A stretch of DNA of 35,747 nucleotides from Glycomyces salinus (GCF_016428645.1 NZ_JAELXW010000107.1:1-35747), one strand, 5' to 3'. Positions 23,844-32,488 are shown, numbered from the stretch's first letter. Notes: generated by a model from the letters alone, not told the origin. Translations and numbers: made by a program.

Positions 23844-25106
23844 ATGCGCATCCCCACCCGAAGCACGGCCGCCCTGGCGGCGGCCGCCACGCTCGCGCTC
23901 GCCGCGTGCTCCACACCCGCCGACGAGGACGAGACCCCGCCCGGCGTCACCGACGACACGGTCACGATCGGCACCCACCAGCCGCTGACGGGCCCGGCCG
24001 CCGCCGGCTACGCCACGATCTCGGCGGCCACGTCCGCCTACTTCGAGTACCTCAACGCCCAAGGCGGCATCCACGGCCGCCAGATCGAGTACGTCGTCAA
24101 GGACGACGCCTACGACCCCTCCCAGACCCAGACGGCGGTGCGCGAACTCGTCGCCGAGGGCGAGGTCTTCGCCGTCGTCAACGGCCTGGGCACGCCGACC
24201 CACTCGGCGGTGCTCGACTACCTCGACCAGCAGGGCGTGCCCGACCTGTTCGTCTCCTCGGGCTCCCTGGCGTGGAACCAGCCCGACCAGTACCCGAACA
24301 CGTTCGCGTTCAACGCCGACTACGTGACCGAGGGCGCGGCCCTCGCCCAGTACGCGACCGAGCAGGACCCCGAGGCGACGGTGTGCGTGCTCGGACAGGA
24401 CGACGACTACGGCGAGGGCATCCTCGCGGGCGTCGAGGCCGTCCTCGGCCCCGACGCGGTCGCCCAGACCCAGGTCTACTCGACCTCCAGTGAGGACGTC
24501 AGCGCCCAGATCGGGGCCATGATGGAGGCCGGCTGCGAGATCAACGTCCTCGGCACCATCAACGGCTTCACCGCCCTCGCGGTCGGCACCGCCGCGCAGC
24601 TCGAATGGTTCCCCCGGTGGTACGTCTCGTCCTCCGGCGCCGACTACCCGACCCTGGTCGAATACCTCGGCGAGGAGACCGCGCCGCTCGTCCTGCAGGG
24701 CATGGTGAGCGTCAACTACCTGCCCTTCAGCCCCGACGACGAATGGGTCGAACTGTTCAGGCAGGTCAACGACGAGTACAACGACGGCGCGCCGTTCACC
24801 GGCAACACCGTGTTCGGCATGAGCGTGGCCTACCTCTTCGCCGAGGCGCTCGCCGCCGCCGGCGAGGACCCCACCCGAGCCTCGCTCACCGAGGCCCTCG
24901 AGTCCGGGGACCTGCTCGGCAACGGCATCGTGCCGCTGTCGTACGGCCCCGACGACCACGCCGCCTACCGCGGCGTCGGCATCACGACCGTCGACGAGGG
25001 CGTGCAGGACTACATCGGCACCACCTACGCCGTCGCCGACGGCGCCGTCACCGAGATCGAGGCGTCCCCGGTGCCGCTGGAGAACGAGGGCGTCCCCGGA
25101 TCGTGA
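23844..25106 (+). CDS. Branched-chain-type ABC importer binding lipoprotein (LivK type)
   Basis: A 420-residue extracytoplasmic binding protein. The signal peptide ends with LALAAC (lipidation at Cys22), then an acidic linker and the HAAT opening VTIGTHQPLTGPAA. Other family segments are YFEYLNAQGGIHGRQIEYVV, ELVAEGEVFAVVNGLGTPTH and VCVLGQDDDYGEGILAGV. The sequence is closer in pattern to HAAT binding proteins from catabolic loci than to classic LivK, so the ligand is probably the acid degraded by the downstream enzymes rather than leucine. The gene lies 30 bases before the kinase gene, in the same direction, implying uptake and catabolism share a transcript. Confidence 0.92.
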   Translation: MRIPTRSTAALAAAATLALAACSTPADEDETPPGVTDDTVTIGTHQPLTGPAAAGYATISAATSAYFEYLNAQGGIHGRQIEYVVKDDAYDPSQTQTAVRELVAEGEVFAVVNGLGTPTHSAVLDYLDQQGVPDLFVSSGSLAWNQPDQYPNTFAFNADYVTEGAALAQYATEQDPEATVCVLGQDDDYGEGILAGVEAVLGPDAVAQTQVYSTSSEDVSAQIGAMMEAGCEINVLGTINGFTALAVGTAAQLEWFPRWYVSSSGADYPTLVEYLGEETAPLVLQGMVSVNYLPFSPDDEWVELFRQVNDEYNDGAPFTGNTVFGMSVAYLFAEALAAAGEDPTRASLTEALESGDLLGNGIVPLSYGPDDHAAYRGVGITTVDEGVQDYIGTTYAVADGAVTEIEASPVPLENEGVPGS

Positions 25107-25136
25107 GGCCGCCCGAAGCATGAGAGAGGAGCACGA

Positions 25137-26192
25137 ATGACGGAGGCGACCGAGGTCCCCGGCCTCGACGTGGCCGGACTGGGCCGGTGGCTGGCCCGGG
25201 AGCACCCCGGACTGGCAGGCGAGGGCCCCCTGCGGGCCGCGCTCATCGACGGCGGGCGCTCGAACCTGACCTACCGGGTCGACGGCGCGAAGCAGCCGCT
25301 GGTGGTGCGCCGGCCACCGCTGGGACACGTGCTCTCCACGGCGCACGACATGCGCCGCGAGCACCGGGTCATCTCCCTGCTGCGGGGCCTGGTCCCCGTA
25401 CCGCCCACGGTGGACGTCGTCGACGACGCCGAGGCGGCCGAGGTGACCGGCACGGTCTTCTTCGTCATGGAGTACGTGGACGGCGAAGTGCTGTCCGAGC
25501 CTGCCCAGAACGCCGCGTTCGGCCCGACCGGGCTGCACCGGCTCGGCATCGAGCTGGCCGAGATCCTCGCCGACCTCCACGCGGTCGACCCCGAGGCGGT
25601 CGGCCTGGGCGACTTCGGGCACCCGAACGGGTACCTGGAGCGGCAGATGCGGACCTGGCGGCGCCAGTACGACGCCTCGCGCTCGCGCGACCAGCCCGCG
25701 CTCGACGCCCTCCAGGAGCGCCTCGCCGCCTCGGTGCCCGGCGGCGAGACGCGTTCGGCGGTCGTCCACGGCGACTACCGCCTGGACAACATGATCGTCG
25801 CCGGACCGGCCGCCGAGCCGCGCATCGCCGCCGTCCTCGACTGGGAGATGGCCACGCTCGGCGACTCCCTGGTCGACCTCGGGATGCTCGGCATGTACTG
25901 GCACATCCGGTCCCTGAGCGGTGGCGAGGCCGCCTCCGGGGCGATCGTGCCAGGCGCCGGCTACCCCGAGTTCGAGGAGGTCGTCGACGCCTACGCCGCC
26001 CGCGCCGGGATCGCCGTGCCCGACCTGTCCTGGTACCGGGCCTTCGCCTGCTACAAGCTCGCGGTGATCCTCGAGGGCGTCCATTTCCGCTACGTCGGCG
26101 GGCAGACCGTCGGCGACGGCTTCGACAGGATCGGCGGCCTCGTGGCGCCGCTGGCCGAGGAGGGACTGTGGATTTCGAACCGGACGAGATGA
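25137..26192 (+). CDS. APH-fold phosphotransferase, ACAD10/11 kinase-domain type (LvaA/FadE36-like)
   Basis: A 351-residue aminoglycoside-phosphotransferase-fold kinase. Landmarks are the N-lobe GGRSNLTYRVDG and REHRVISLL, the catalytic loop HGDYRLDN (211-218) and the metal-binding DWE in AAVLDWEMATLGD (235-237). This variety is not a drug-resistance enzyme: it matches the kinase half of ACAD10/ACAD11 and LvaA, which phosphorylate the 4-hydroxyl of 4-hydroxyacyl-CoA. The next gene, overlapping by 25 bases, encodes the matching dehydrogenase, so the two-gene order reproduces the domain order of human ACAD11. Function is inferred from family and neighbour; the family is clear. Confidence 0.88.
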   Translation: MTEATEVPGLDVAGLGRWLAREHPGLAGEGPLRAALIDGGRSNLTYRVDGAKQPLVVRRPPLGHVLSTAHDMRREHRVISLLRGLVPVPPTVDVVDDAEAAEVTGTVFFVMEYVDGEVLSEPAQNAAFGPTGLHRLGIELAEILADLHAVDPEAVGLGDFGHPNGYLERQMRTWRRQYDASRSRDQPALDALQERLAASVPGGETRSAVVHGDYRLDNMIVAGPAAEPRIAAVLDWEMATLGDSLVDLGMLGMYWHIRSLSGGEAASGAIVPGAGYPEFEEVVDAYAARAGIAVPDLSWYRAFACYKLAVILEGVHFRYVGGQTVGDGFDRIGGLVAPLAEEGLWISNRTR

Positions 26193-27379
26193 CGCTCGCC
26201 TTCACCGACGAGGTGCGATCGTTCCTGGCCGAGCGCGTCGAGCCCGCCGAGGCGGTGCTCGAGAAGCAGCTGGCCGCCGCGCCCGACGACTGGTCGACGC
26301 CGCCGATCGTGCGCGAACTCCAGGAGGAGGCCCGCGAGCGGGGGCTGTGGAACCTGTTCCTGCCGCCCGGCCCTCACAGGCTCGGCGGCGGCCTGACCAA
26401 CCTCCAGTACGCGCCGGTCGCGGAGCTGACCGGCCGCAGCCCGAGGCTCGCCCCGGCCGCCATGAACTGCGCCGCCCCCGACACCGGCAACATGGAGCTG
26501 CTGGCCCACTTCGGCACCGACGAGCAGCGGCGGGAATGGCTCGACCCGCTGCTGGAGGCCGAGATCCGCTCGGCGTTCTGTATGACCGAGCCCGACGTGG
26601 CCTCCTCGGACGCCTCCCAGATCGCCACCCGCATCCGCCGCGACGGCCGCGACCTGGTGATCTCGGGTCGCAAGTGGTTCGCCACCGGCGCGATGAACCC
26701 CGACTGCCGGGTACTGGTCGTCATGGGCAAGACCGACCCCGAAGCGCCGCGCCACCGGCAGCAGTCCATGGTGCTCGTTCCGCGCGAGACCCCTGGAGTG
26801 ACGATCGTGCGGCCCCTGACCGTGTTCGGCTACGACGACCGCGACCACGGTGGACACGCCGAGATCGCCTTCGACGAGGTCCGCGTCCCGGCCTCCAACC
26901 TCCTCGGCGGCGAAGGCGAGGGATTCGCCGTCGCCCAGGCACGGCTCGGACCCGGGCGCATCCACCACTGCATGCGGGCGCTCGGCATGGCCGAGCGGGC
27001 CCTCGACCTGGCGCGGGAGCGCGCGTCCGGGCGCGTCGCCTTCGGCGGGCCGCTCGCCGAGAAGGGCACCGTCCGCGCCTGGGCCGCCGACGCCCGCATC
27101 GAACTGGAGGCGCTGCGCCTGCTGGTCCTCAAGACCGCCTGGCTGATGGACACGGTCGGCAACCGCCGGGCCATGACCGAGATCCAGGCGATCAAGATCG
27201 CCGTCCCCCGTGCCGTGCAGCGCATCCTCGACCAGGCGATCCAACTGTTCGGCGCCGCCGGGCTCTCCGGCGAGGCGCCGCTGGCGGGGATGTTCGCCGG
27301 GGCCAGGGCGATGCGTCTGGCCGACGGGCCCGACGAGGTCCACAGCGCTTCCCTCGGCAAGGCCGAGCTGCGACGATGA
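26168..27379 (+). CDS. ACAD10/11-type acyl-CoA dehydrogenase (LvaC-like)
   Basis: A 403-residue flavoprotein starting at GTG 26168 (MDFEPDEMTLAFTDEVRSFL). The ACAD11 subgroup is recognisable by FCMTEPDVASSDASQI, KWFATGAMNPDCRVLVVMGK, HRQQSMVLVPRETPGV, RPLTVFGYDDRDHGGHAEI and RLGPGRIHHCMRALGMAERA. Where most acyl-CoA dehydrogenases carry catalytic Glu in YEGT, this one has Asp386 in LADGPDEVH, a subgroup trait. Homologues process 4-phosphoacyl-CoA from the partner kinase, with phosphate loss, towards 3-hydroxyacyl-CoA. Its 25-base overlap with the kinase gene implies coupled synthesis. Confidence 0.9.
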   Translation: MDFEPDEMTLAFTDEVRSFLAERVEPAEAVLEKQLAAAPDDWSTPPIVRELQEEARERGLWNLFLPPGPHRLGGGLTNLQYAPVAELTGRSPRLAPAAMNCAAPDTGNMELLAHFGTDEQRREWLDPLLEAEIRSAFCMTEPDVASSDASQIATRIRRDGRDLVISGRKWFATGAMNPDCRVLVVMGKTDPEAPRHRQQSMVLVPRETPGVTIVRPLTVFGYDDRDHGGHAEIAFDEVRVPASNLLGGEGEGFAVAQARLGPGRIHHCMRALGMAERALDLARERASGRVAFGGPLAEKGTVRAWAADARIELEALRLLVLKTAWLMDTVGNRRAMTEIQAIKIAVPRAVQRILDQAIQLFGAAGLSGEAPLAGMFAGARAMRLADGPDEVHSASLGKAELRR

Positions 27380-27408
27380 ACCAGACCTGACCACAAAGGA
27401 GCACTGCA

Positions 27409-28992
27409 ATGACGCACAATCCAGATCCGGCCGTCGACGGACGCGGATGCGGCACCCTCTCCATCGCGAGCATCCTCGCCGAGTCCGCCCGCCGCACCCC
27501 CGACCGTCCCGCCCTGCACTTCATGGGCCACACCGTCTCCTACGGCGAGCTGTGGCACCAGACCCGCGCCTACGCGGGCGCGCTCGCCGAACGCGGCATC
27601 GGCCCGGGCTCCCGCGTGGCGATGATCGTGCCGAACGTCCCCGACTTCCCGCGGGTTTACTACGCGGCGCTGTCGCTCGGGGCCGTGGTCGTCCCGGTGC
27701 ACCTGCTGTTCAAGACCGACGAGATCGCGTTCGTCCTCGAAGACTCCGGGGCCGACCTGGCCGTGGTCGCCGCCCCGATGCTCGGCGAGGCCGCCCCGGC
27801 GGCCGCGCGCGCCGGCGTCCCGCTGGTGACCGTGCTCGCCCCCGAGGACCTGGAGGTCGGGGGAACGCCGGTCGCGCGGCTCGAGGACGAGGCGAAGGCC
27901 GCGACTCCCATCGAGCGCCACCTGCCGGTCGACCCGCTGGCCGCCGCGACCGTCCTCTACACCTCGGGCACCACCGGCACGCCGAAGGGCGCGGTCGGCT
28001 CGCACCTGGCCATGATCGAGCAGGTCCACTGCACCCTCCTCGACTCCTTCGACGTCCGGCCCGACGACGTGGTCTTCGGCGGCCTGCCGCTGTTCCACAC
28101 CTTCGGGCAGATGGCCGTGTTGAACGTCGCCTTCCGCCGCGGCGCTTCGATCATCCTGCTGCCCAAGTTCGAACCCGACGAGGTGCTCCGGCTCCTGGTC
28201 CGGCACGGGGCGACCTTGTTCACCGCCGTCCCCACCATGTTCGCCGGCATGATCGCCGCCGCGGCCAAGACCGGGGACCGCCCGCCGCTGCGCTACGCCG
28301 TCTCCGGCGGAGCCGCGCTCCCGGCCGCGACCCTGGAGGGCTTCGAGGCCGCCTACGGCGCGGAGGTCCACGAGGGATACGGGCTCACCGAGACCTCGCC
28401 GACCTGCACGTTCAACTCCGTGTACGAGCCGATCCGGCCCGGCACGGTCGGCCGCCCCATCTGGGGCGTCGAGGTCGCCGTGGCCGAAGCCGAGACCGAG
28501 GGCCGCATCGACCTGATCGACGAGCCCGGGAAGCTCGGCGAAGTCGTCGTGCGCGGCCACAACCTGATGAAGGGCTACCTCGGCAACCCGGAGGCGACCG
28601 AGGCGGCCGTGGTCGACGGCTGGTTCCGCACCGGCGACCTCGGCACCATGGACGCCGAGGGCGCGCTGACCATCGTCGACCGCAAGAAGGACATGATCAT
28701 CCGCAACGGCTACAACGTGTACCCGACCGAAGTGGAGGCCGTGCTCGCCCGCTTCCCGGGCGTGTCGATGGCCGCGGTGTTCGGGGTGCCGCACGAGGTC
28801 CACGGCCAGGAGATCCACGCGGCGGTTTTGCCCGACGAAGGCGTCTCGCCGGACGCGGCCGCGATCGTGGCCCACATGAAGGAGAAGGTCGCCGCCTACA
28901 AGTACCCGCGGGTGGTGCACGTGGTCGACGAGCTCCCGATCGGACCCAGCGGCAAGGTCGTCAAACGGAGGCTCGCCGAGCGGTTCAGCTAG
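27409..28992 (+). CDS. Acyl-CoA ligase (ANL superfamily, AMP-forming)
   Basis: A 527-residue adenylating enzyme that activates a carboxylic acid to its CoA thioester via acyl-AMP. Motifs in order: P-loop YTSGTTGTPKGA (about 184-195), GYGLTETSPTCTF, the hinge region GWFRTGDLGTMDAEG then VDRKKDMIIRNGYNVYPTEVE, and the catalytic Lys in GPSGKVVKRRLAE. AAAGGAG precedes ATG 27409. In this operon it corresponds to LvaE, activating the imported acid. The acid cannot be told from sequence; the architecture fits medium-chain/long-chain ligases. It converges on the thioesterase gene with an 8-base overlap. Confidence 0.93.
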   Translation: MTHNPDPAVDGRGCGTLSIASILAESARRTPDRPALHFMGHTVSYGELWHQTRAYAGALAERGIGPGSRVAMIVPNVPDFPRVYYAALSLGAVVVPVHLLFKTDEIAFVLEDSGADLAVVAAPMLGEAAPAAARAGVPLVTVLAPEDLEVGGTPVARLEDEAKAATPIERHLPVDPLAAATVLYTSGTTGTPKGAVGSHLAMIEQVHCTLLDSFDVRPDDVVFGGLPLFHTFGQMAVLNVAFRRGASIILLPKFEPDEVLRLLVRHGATLFTAVPTMFAGMIAAAAKTGDRPPLRYAVSGGAALPAATLEGFEAAYGAEVHEGYGLTETSPTCTFNSVYEPIRPGTVGRPIWGVEVAVAEAETEGRIDLIDEPGKLGEVVVRGHNLMKGYLGNPEATEAAVVDGWFRTGDLGTMDAEGALTIVDRKKDMIIRNGYNVYPTEVEAVLARFPGVSMAAVFGVPHEVHGQEIHAAVLPDEGVSPDAAAIVAHMKEKVAAYKYPRVVHVVDELPIGPSGKVVKRRLAERFS

Positions 28993-29407
28993 CCCGGACC
29001 TCCAGGCGCGCCTCGACCGCCTCCCGGACACCGGTGGGGATCGGCACCGGGCGGCGGGCGTCCCGGTCGACGAACACGTGGGTGAACCGGCCCAGCGCCA
29101 CCGGGTCGGTCCGGTCGACGGCGCCCGAGCGGAGGATCGCCAGGTCCCATGTGATCGAGGTGCCGCCGAGACGGGCCACGGCCACGTCGACCTCGAGCTC
29201 CTCGGGGTAGGACACCGACTCCAGGAACTCGCACGAGGTCGCGCGGGCGACGGCGATGACGCCGCCGTCGACGTCGAGCCCGGCCTCGCGGATCATCCAG
29301 GCGTTGACCGCGGAGTCCATGGCCTCGTAGTAGACGGCGTTGTTCATGTGCCCGTACTGGTCGTTGTCATTCCAGCGCAGCGGGAACGGATGACGGTAAC
29401 CGGTCAC
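28985..29407 (-). CDS. 4HBT-type (hot-dog) acyl-CoA thioesterase
   Basis: A 140-residue single hot-dog protein. The N-terminal WNDNDQYGHMNNAVYYEAMD (about 12-31) is the YbgC/4-hydroxybenzoyl-CoA thioesterase signature with the catalytic-loop Asp. The start is GTG 29407 with GGAG upstream. A probable -10 (TAGTAT, minus strand, 29455-29450) abuts operator 3, so it is divergent from the acyl-CoA dehydrogenase at 29510 and shares its regulation. The likely role is to free CoA from stalled intermediates. Confidence 0.87.
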   Translation of the reverse strand: MTGYRHPFPLRWNDNDQYGHMNNAVYYEAMDSAVNAWMIREAGLDVDGGVIAVARATSCEFLESVSYPEELEVDVAVARLGGTSITWDLAILRSGAVDRTDPVALGRFTHVFVDRDARRPVPIPTGVREAVEARLEVRAS

Positions 29408-29460
29408 GGCGGCTCCTTCGGCTTGAGATGCTGGGACATGGTGGGTGCAATACTAGACAC

Positions 29461-29478
29461 CGACCGACCAGTCGGAAT
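29461..29478. promoter_or_regulatory. Candidate TetR operator 3 in the divergent thioesterase/dehydrogenase promoter
   Basis: CGACCG-ACCAGT-CGGAAT keeps the CCG-N6-CGG core of the other sites with weaker outer arms. A further inverted pair CGACCGACC (29461-29469) and GGTCGGTCG (29485-29493) surrounds it. It sits immediately upstream of the minus-strand -10 TAGTAT and 32 bases before ATG 29510. Confidence 0.55.
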
Positions 29479-29509
29479 GTACCGGGTCGGTCGAACGATC
29501 GGAGGAACG

Positions 29510-30718
29510 ATGACCAGTGAGAACGCGGCTGCTTCCGAACGGCCCGACGCGCTGCTGGGGGCCGACTTCTACGGCTACCAGAACGAACTGACGCCCACCG
29601 AGCGCGAGGCCGCGCTCCGGCTCCGCGAGTTCATGGAGCGAGAGGTCAGACCCATCGCCGACGACTACTGGGAACGCGCCGAGTTCCCCTACCACCTCAT
29701 CCCCGGCATCGCCGAGCTCGGCGTGGTCGGCGCGGCCTGGCCCGAATCGGCCCGCTTCGCCAACAGCGCCGTCTTCCGCGGCTGGGCCGCACTGGAACTG
29801 GCCCGCGTCGACGCCTCCGTCGCGACCTTCGTGGGCGTCACCAGCGGCCTGGCCATGAGCGCGATCGGCGTCGGCGGCTCCGAGGAGCAGCGCGCCGAGT
29901 GGCTCCCGCGCCTGGGCCGCTGCGAGGTCATCGGCGCCTTCGGGCTCACCGAGCCCGAATCCGGCTCCGACGCCGCCCGCGGCCTGCGCACCACCGCCGA
30001 ACGCCGCGGCGACAAGTGGATCCTCAACGGCGCCAAACGCTGGATCGGCAACGCCACCTTCGCCGACGTGAACGTCATCTGGGCCAAGGACACCGCCGAC
30101 GAACAGGTCAAGGGCTTCCTCGTCCGCAAGGGCGCTCCCGGCTTCACCGCCACCAAGATCGAGCGCAAGCAGTCGCTGCGGTCGGTCCAGAACGCCGACA
30201 TCACCCTCACCGACGTCGAAGTGCCCGAGTCCGACCGGCTCCAGCGCGTCTCCTCCTTCCGCGACGTCGCCACCGTCCTCCGCCTGACCCGCGCCGGAGT
30301 CGCCTGGGAGGCCATCGGCGTCGCCATCGGCGCCTACGAGGCCGCCGTCCGGTACGCCGCCGAACGCGAGCAGTTCGGGCGGCCCATCGGCGGCTTCCAG
30401 CTCGTGCAGGACAAGCTCGCGAACTCCCTGGCCGACATCACCGCCGGCCTCGGCATGTGCGTCCGCGTCTCCCGCATGGAGGACGAGGGCGTCCAGCGCG
30501 ACGAGCACACCGCCCTCGCCAAGGCGTTCGTCACCGCCCGCATGCGCGAGACCGTCGCCCGCTGCCGGGAGATCCTCGCCGGCAACGGCATCCAGCTCGA
30601 CTACGGCGTGGCCCGCTTCTTCGCCGACGCCGAGGCCGTCTACACCTACGAGGGCACCCGCGACATGAACACCCTGATCGTCGGCCGGGCCGTCACCGGC
30701 CGCCAGGCATTCGTCTAG
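29510..30718 (+). CDS. Acyl-CoA dehydrogenase, glutaryl-CoA-dehydrogenase/ACX4-like subgroup
   Basis: A 402-residue acyl-CoA dehydrogenase, ATG 29510 with GGAGGA upstream. Family landmarks are GAFGLTEPESGSDAARGLRT, WILNGAKRWIGNATFADV, REQFGRPIGGFQLVQDKLAN and the catalytic Glu381 in TYEGTRDMNTLIVGRAVTG. The overall pattern is that of glutaryl-CoA dehydrogenases, but the ELARVDASVATFVGV region lacks the Arg expected to hold the distal carboxylate, so simple alpha,beta-dehydrogenation of a short acyl-CoA without decarboxylation seems more likely. It provides a second dehydrogenation alongside the ACAD11-type enzyme. Thiolase follows after 17 bases. Confidence 0.9.
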   Translation: MTSENAAASERPDALLGADFYGYQNELTPTEREAALRLREFMEREVRPIADDYWERAEFPYHLIPGIAELGVVGAAWPESARFANSAVFRGWAALELARVDASVATFVGVTSGLAMSAIGVGGSEEQRAEWLPRLGRCEVIGAFGLTEPESGSDAARGLRTTAERRGDKWILNGAKRWIGNATFADVNVIWAKDTADEQVKGFLVRKGAPGFTATKIERKQSLRSVQNADITLTDVEVPESDRLQRVSSFRDVATVLRLTRAGVAWEAIGVAIGAYEAAVRYAAEREQFGRPIGGFQLVQDKLANSLADITAGLGMCVRVSRMEDEGVQRDEHTALAKAFVTARMRETVARCREILAGNGIQLDYGVARFFADAEAVYTYEGTRDMNTLIVGRAVTGRQAFV

Positions 30719-30735
30719 ACCGCAAGGAGCACGAC

Positions 30736-31959
30736 ATGAACGAGGCCTACATCGTCGCGACCGCGCGCTCGCCGATCGGGCGCGCCCGCAAGGGCTCCCT
30801 CACCGGCGTCCGAGCCGACGACCTGACCGCGCAGATGGTGCGCGCGGCCATGGCCAAGGTACCGGCGCTCGACCCCGACCGGATCGACGACCTGCTGCTC
30901 GGCTGCGGCATGCCCGGCGGCGAGCAGGGCATGAACATGGCCCGCATCGTCGCGGTCATGCTCGGCTGGGACCGCGTCCCCGGCGCCACGGTCACCCGGT
31001 ACTGCTCGTCGAGCCTCCAGACCACCCGCATGGCCTTCCACGCCATCAAGGCCGGCGAGGGCGACGTGTTCGTCTCCGCGGGCGTCGAGTCGGTCAGCCG
31101 CATGGACCGCGGCTCGGCCGACCACATCCCCGGCCAGGACCCCACCAACCCCGCCTTCGCCGACGCCATGGCCCGCACCGACCGGCGCACCGAAGGCGAC
31201 GCTCCGGTCTGGACCGACCCGCGCGAGGACGGACTCATGCCGGACCCGTACATCGCCATGGGCCAGACCGCCGAGAACGTCGCCGCCCTGCGCGGTGTCA
31301 CCCGCGGCGAGCAGGACGCCTTCGCAGCCCGCTCCCAGCAGCGGGCCGAGGCGGCGATCGCCGCCGGATTCTGGGCCGGCGACATCACCCCGGTCACCCT
31401 GCCCGACGGCACCGAAGTCGCCTCCGACGACGGCCCCAGGCCCGGCACCACCGTCGAGAAGCTCGCCGCGCTCGATCCGGTGTTCCGCCCCGACGGCACC
31501 GTCACCGCCGGCAACGCCTGCCCGCTCAACGACGGGGCCGCGGCCGTGATCGTGGCCTCCGGTCGGGTCGTCGAGGAGCTCGGACTCGAACCGGTGGCGC
31601 GCATCGTCTCCACCGGCGTGAGCGGCCTGTCGCCGGAGATCATGGGCCTCGGCCCGGTCGAGGCCGTCCGCCGCGCGCTCGCGCTGGCCGGGCTCGGCAT
31701 CGACGACATGGACCTGGTCGAGATCAACGAGGCCTTCGCCGCCCAAGTGATCCCCGCCGCCCGCGACCTCGGCATCGACCAGGACCGGCTCAACGTCAAG
31801 GGCGGGGCGATCGCGGTCGGCCACCCCTTCGGCATGACCGGCGCGCGCATCACCTCCACGCTGCTGAACGCGCTGGCCGACACCGGCGGGCGCTACGGCC
31901 TGGAGACCATGTGCGTCGGCGGCGGCCAAGGCATGGCCATGGTCCTCGAACGACTCTGA
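30736..31959 (+). CDS. Acetyl-CoA acyltransferase (thiolase)
   Basis: A 407-residue degradative-type thiolase that cleaves 3-ketoacyl-CoA with CoA. The nucleophile is Cys90 in VTRYCSSSLQTTRM; the C-terminal set is NEAFAAQV, GGAIAVGHPFGMTGAR (His) and CVGGGQGMAM (Cys393). AAGGAG precedes ATG 30736. It is the last gene of the rightward unit and ends at a strong bidirectional terminator. Its product here would be acetyl-CoA plus a shortened acyl-CoA (propionyl-CoA if the substrate has five carbons). Confidence 0.94.
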   Translation: MNEAYIVATARSPIGRARKGSLTGVRADDLTAQMVRAAMAKVPALDPDRIDDLLLGCGMPGGEQGMNMARIVAVMLGWDRVPGATVTRYCSSSLQTTRMAFHAIKAGEGDVFVSAGVESVSRMDRGSADHIPGQDPTNPAFADAMARTDRRTEGDAPVWTDPREDGLMPDPYIAMGQTAENVAALRGVTRGEQDAFAARSQQRAEAAIAAGFWAGDITPVTLPDGTEVASDDGPRPGTTVEKLAALDPVFRPDGTVTAGNACPLNDGAAAVIVASGRVVEELGLEPVARIVSTGVSGLSPEIMGLGPVEAVRRALALAGLGIDDMDLVEINEAFAAQVIPAARDLGIDQDRLNVKGGAIAVGHPFGMTGARITSTLLNALADTGGRYGLETMCVGGGQGMAMVLERL

Positions 31960-31977
31960 CCCGACCCGGGAACACCC

Positions 31978-32009
31978 GCGGCCCGGACGACCGAAGTCGT
32001 CCGGGCCGC
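31978..32009. terminator. Bidirectional terminator between convergent operons
   Basis: GCGGCCCGGACGAC (31978-31991), loop CGAA, GTCGTCCGGGCCGC (31996-32009): a perfect 14-bp stem followed on the plus strand by TTGTCC. It separates thiolase from the convergent maoC gene whose stop is at 32021. Confidence 0.85.
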
Positions 32010-32020
32010 TTGTCCGCGCC

Positions 32021-32488
32021 TCAGGACTCGGGGACGTACAGCGCGATCGCCTGCGCGACCAGCGCCGGCTTTTCGACCCCTTCGATCTCGACGGTGACGG
32101 TGGAGGCGAGCTTGACGCCCGCGCCGCTCGGGTCGGCCCCGGTGATCTCGGTCGTGGCGCGCACGCGCGACCCGGCCGGGACGGGACTGAGGAAGCGGAC
32201 CTTGTCGAGGCCGTAGTTGACGGCCATCGCCGCTTCGTCCACCTCGATCAGCTGCGACATCAGGCGCGGCAGGAGCGACAGCGTGAGGTAGCCGTGGGCG
32301 ATCGTGGTCCCGAACGGCCCGGCCTGGGCGCGCTCGGGGTCGATGTGGATCCACTGGTAGTCCTCGGTGGCGTCGGCGAACGCGTCGATGCGGTCCTGGT
32401 CGATCGCGAACCAGTCGCCGGTGGCGGTGCGCCCGATCGCCCCGGCCAGGGCGGCGGGGGAGTCGACCTTGATCGCGGCGGTGCTCAT
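32021..32488 (-). CDS. MaoC-type (R)-specific enoyl-CoA hydratase
   Basis: A 155-residue hot-dog hydratase. The hydratase-2 motif is seen in FADATEDYQWIHIDPERAQ followed by GPFGTTIAHGYLTLSLLP, including the catalytic Asp and His. It adds water to trans-2-enoyl-CoA giving (R)-3-hydroxyacyl-CoA. ATG 32488 overlaps the stop of the upstream SDR gene (ATGA), so the pair is translated together. The SDR would oxidise the (R)-alcohol formed. Confidence 0.9.
   Translation of the reverse strand: MSTAAIKVDSPAALAGAIGRTATGDWFAIDQDRIDAFADATEDYQWIHIDPERAQAGPFGTTIAHGYLTLSLLPRLMSQLIEVDEAAMAVNYGLDKVRFLSPVPAGSRVRATTEITGADPSGAGVKLASTVTVEIEGVEKPALVAQAIALYVPES

Noticed and set aside
22083..26084. Minus-strand open frame of 1333 codons opposite the importer genes
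   Set aside because: It is antisense to five clearly recognisable genes; its repetitive Gly/Asp/Glu/Arg/His-rich sequence is the usual reverse-frame by-product of extreme GC3.
25137..26192. Aminoglycoside resistance kinase
   Set aside because: The APH fold is shared, but its neighbour and motif context match ACAD10/11-type kinases of acyl-CoA metabolism.
26830..29031. Minus-strand open frame of 733 codons opposite the CoA ligase
   Set aside because: Antisense of conserved ACAD and ligase motifs; no start context or family.
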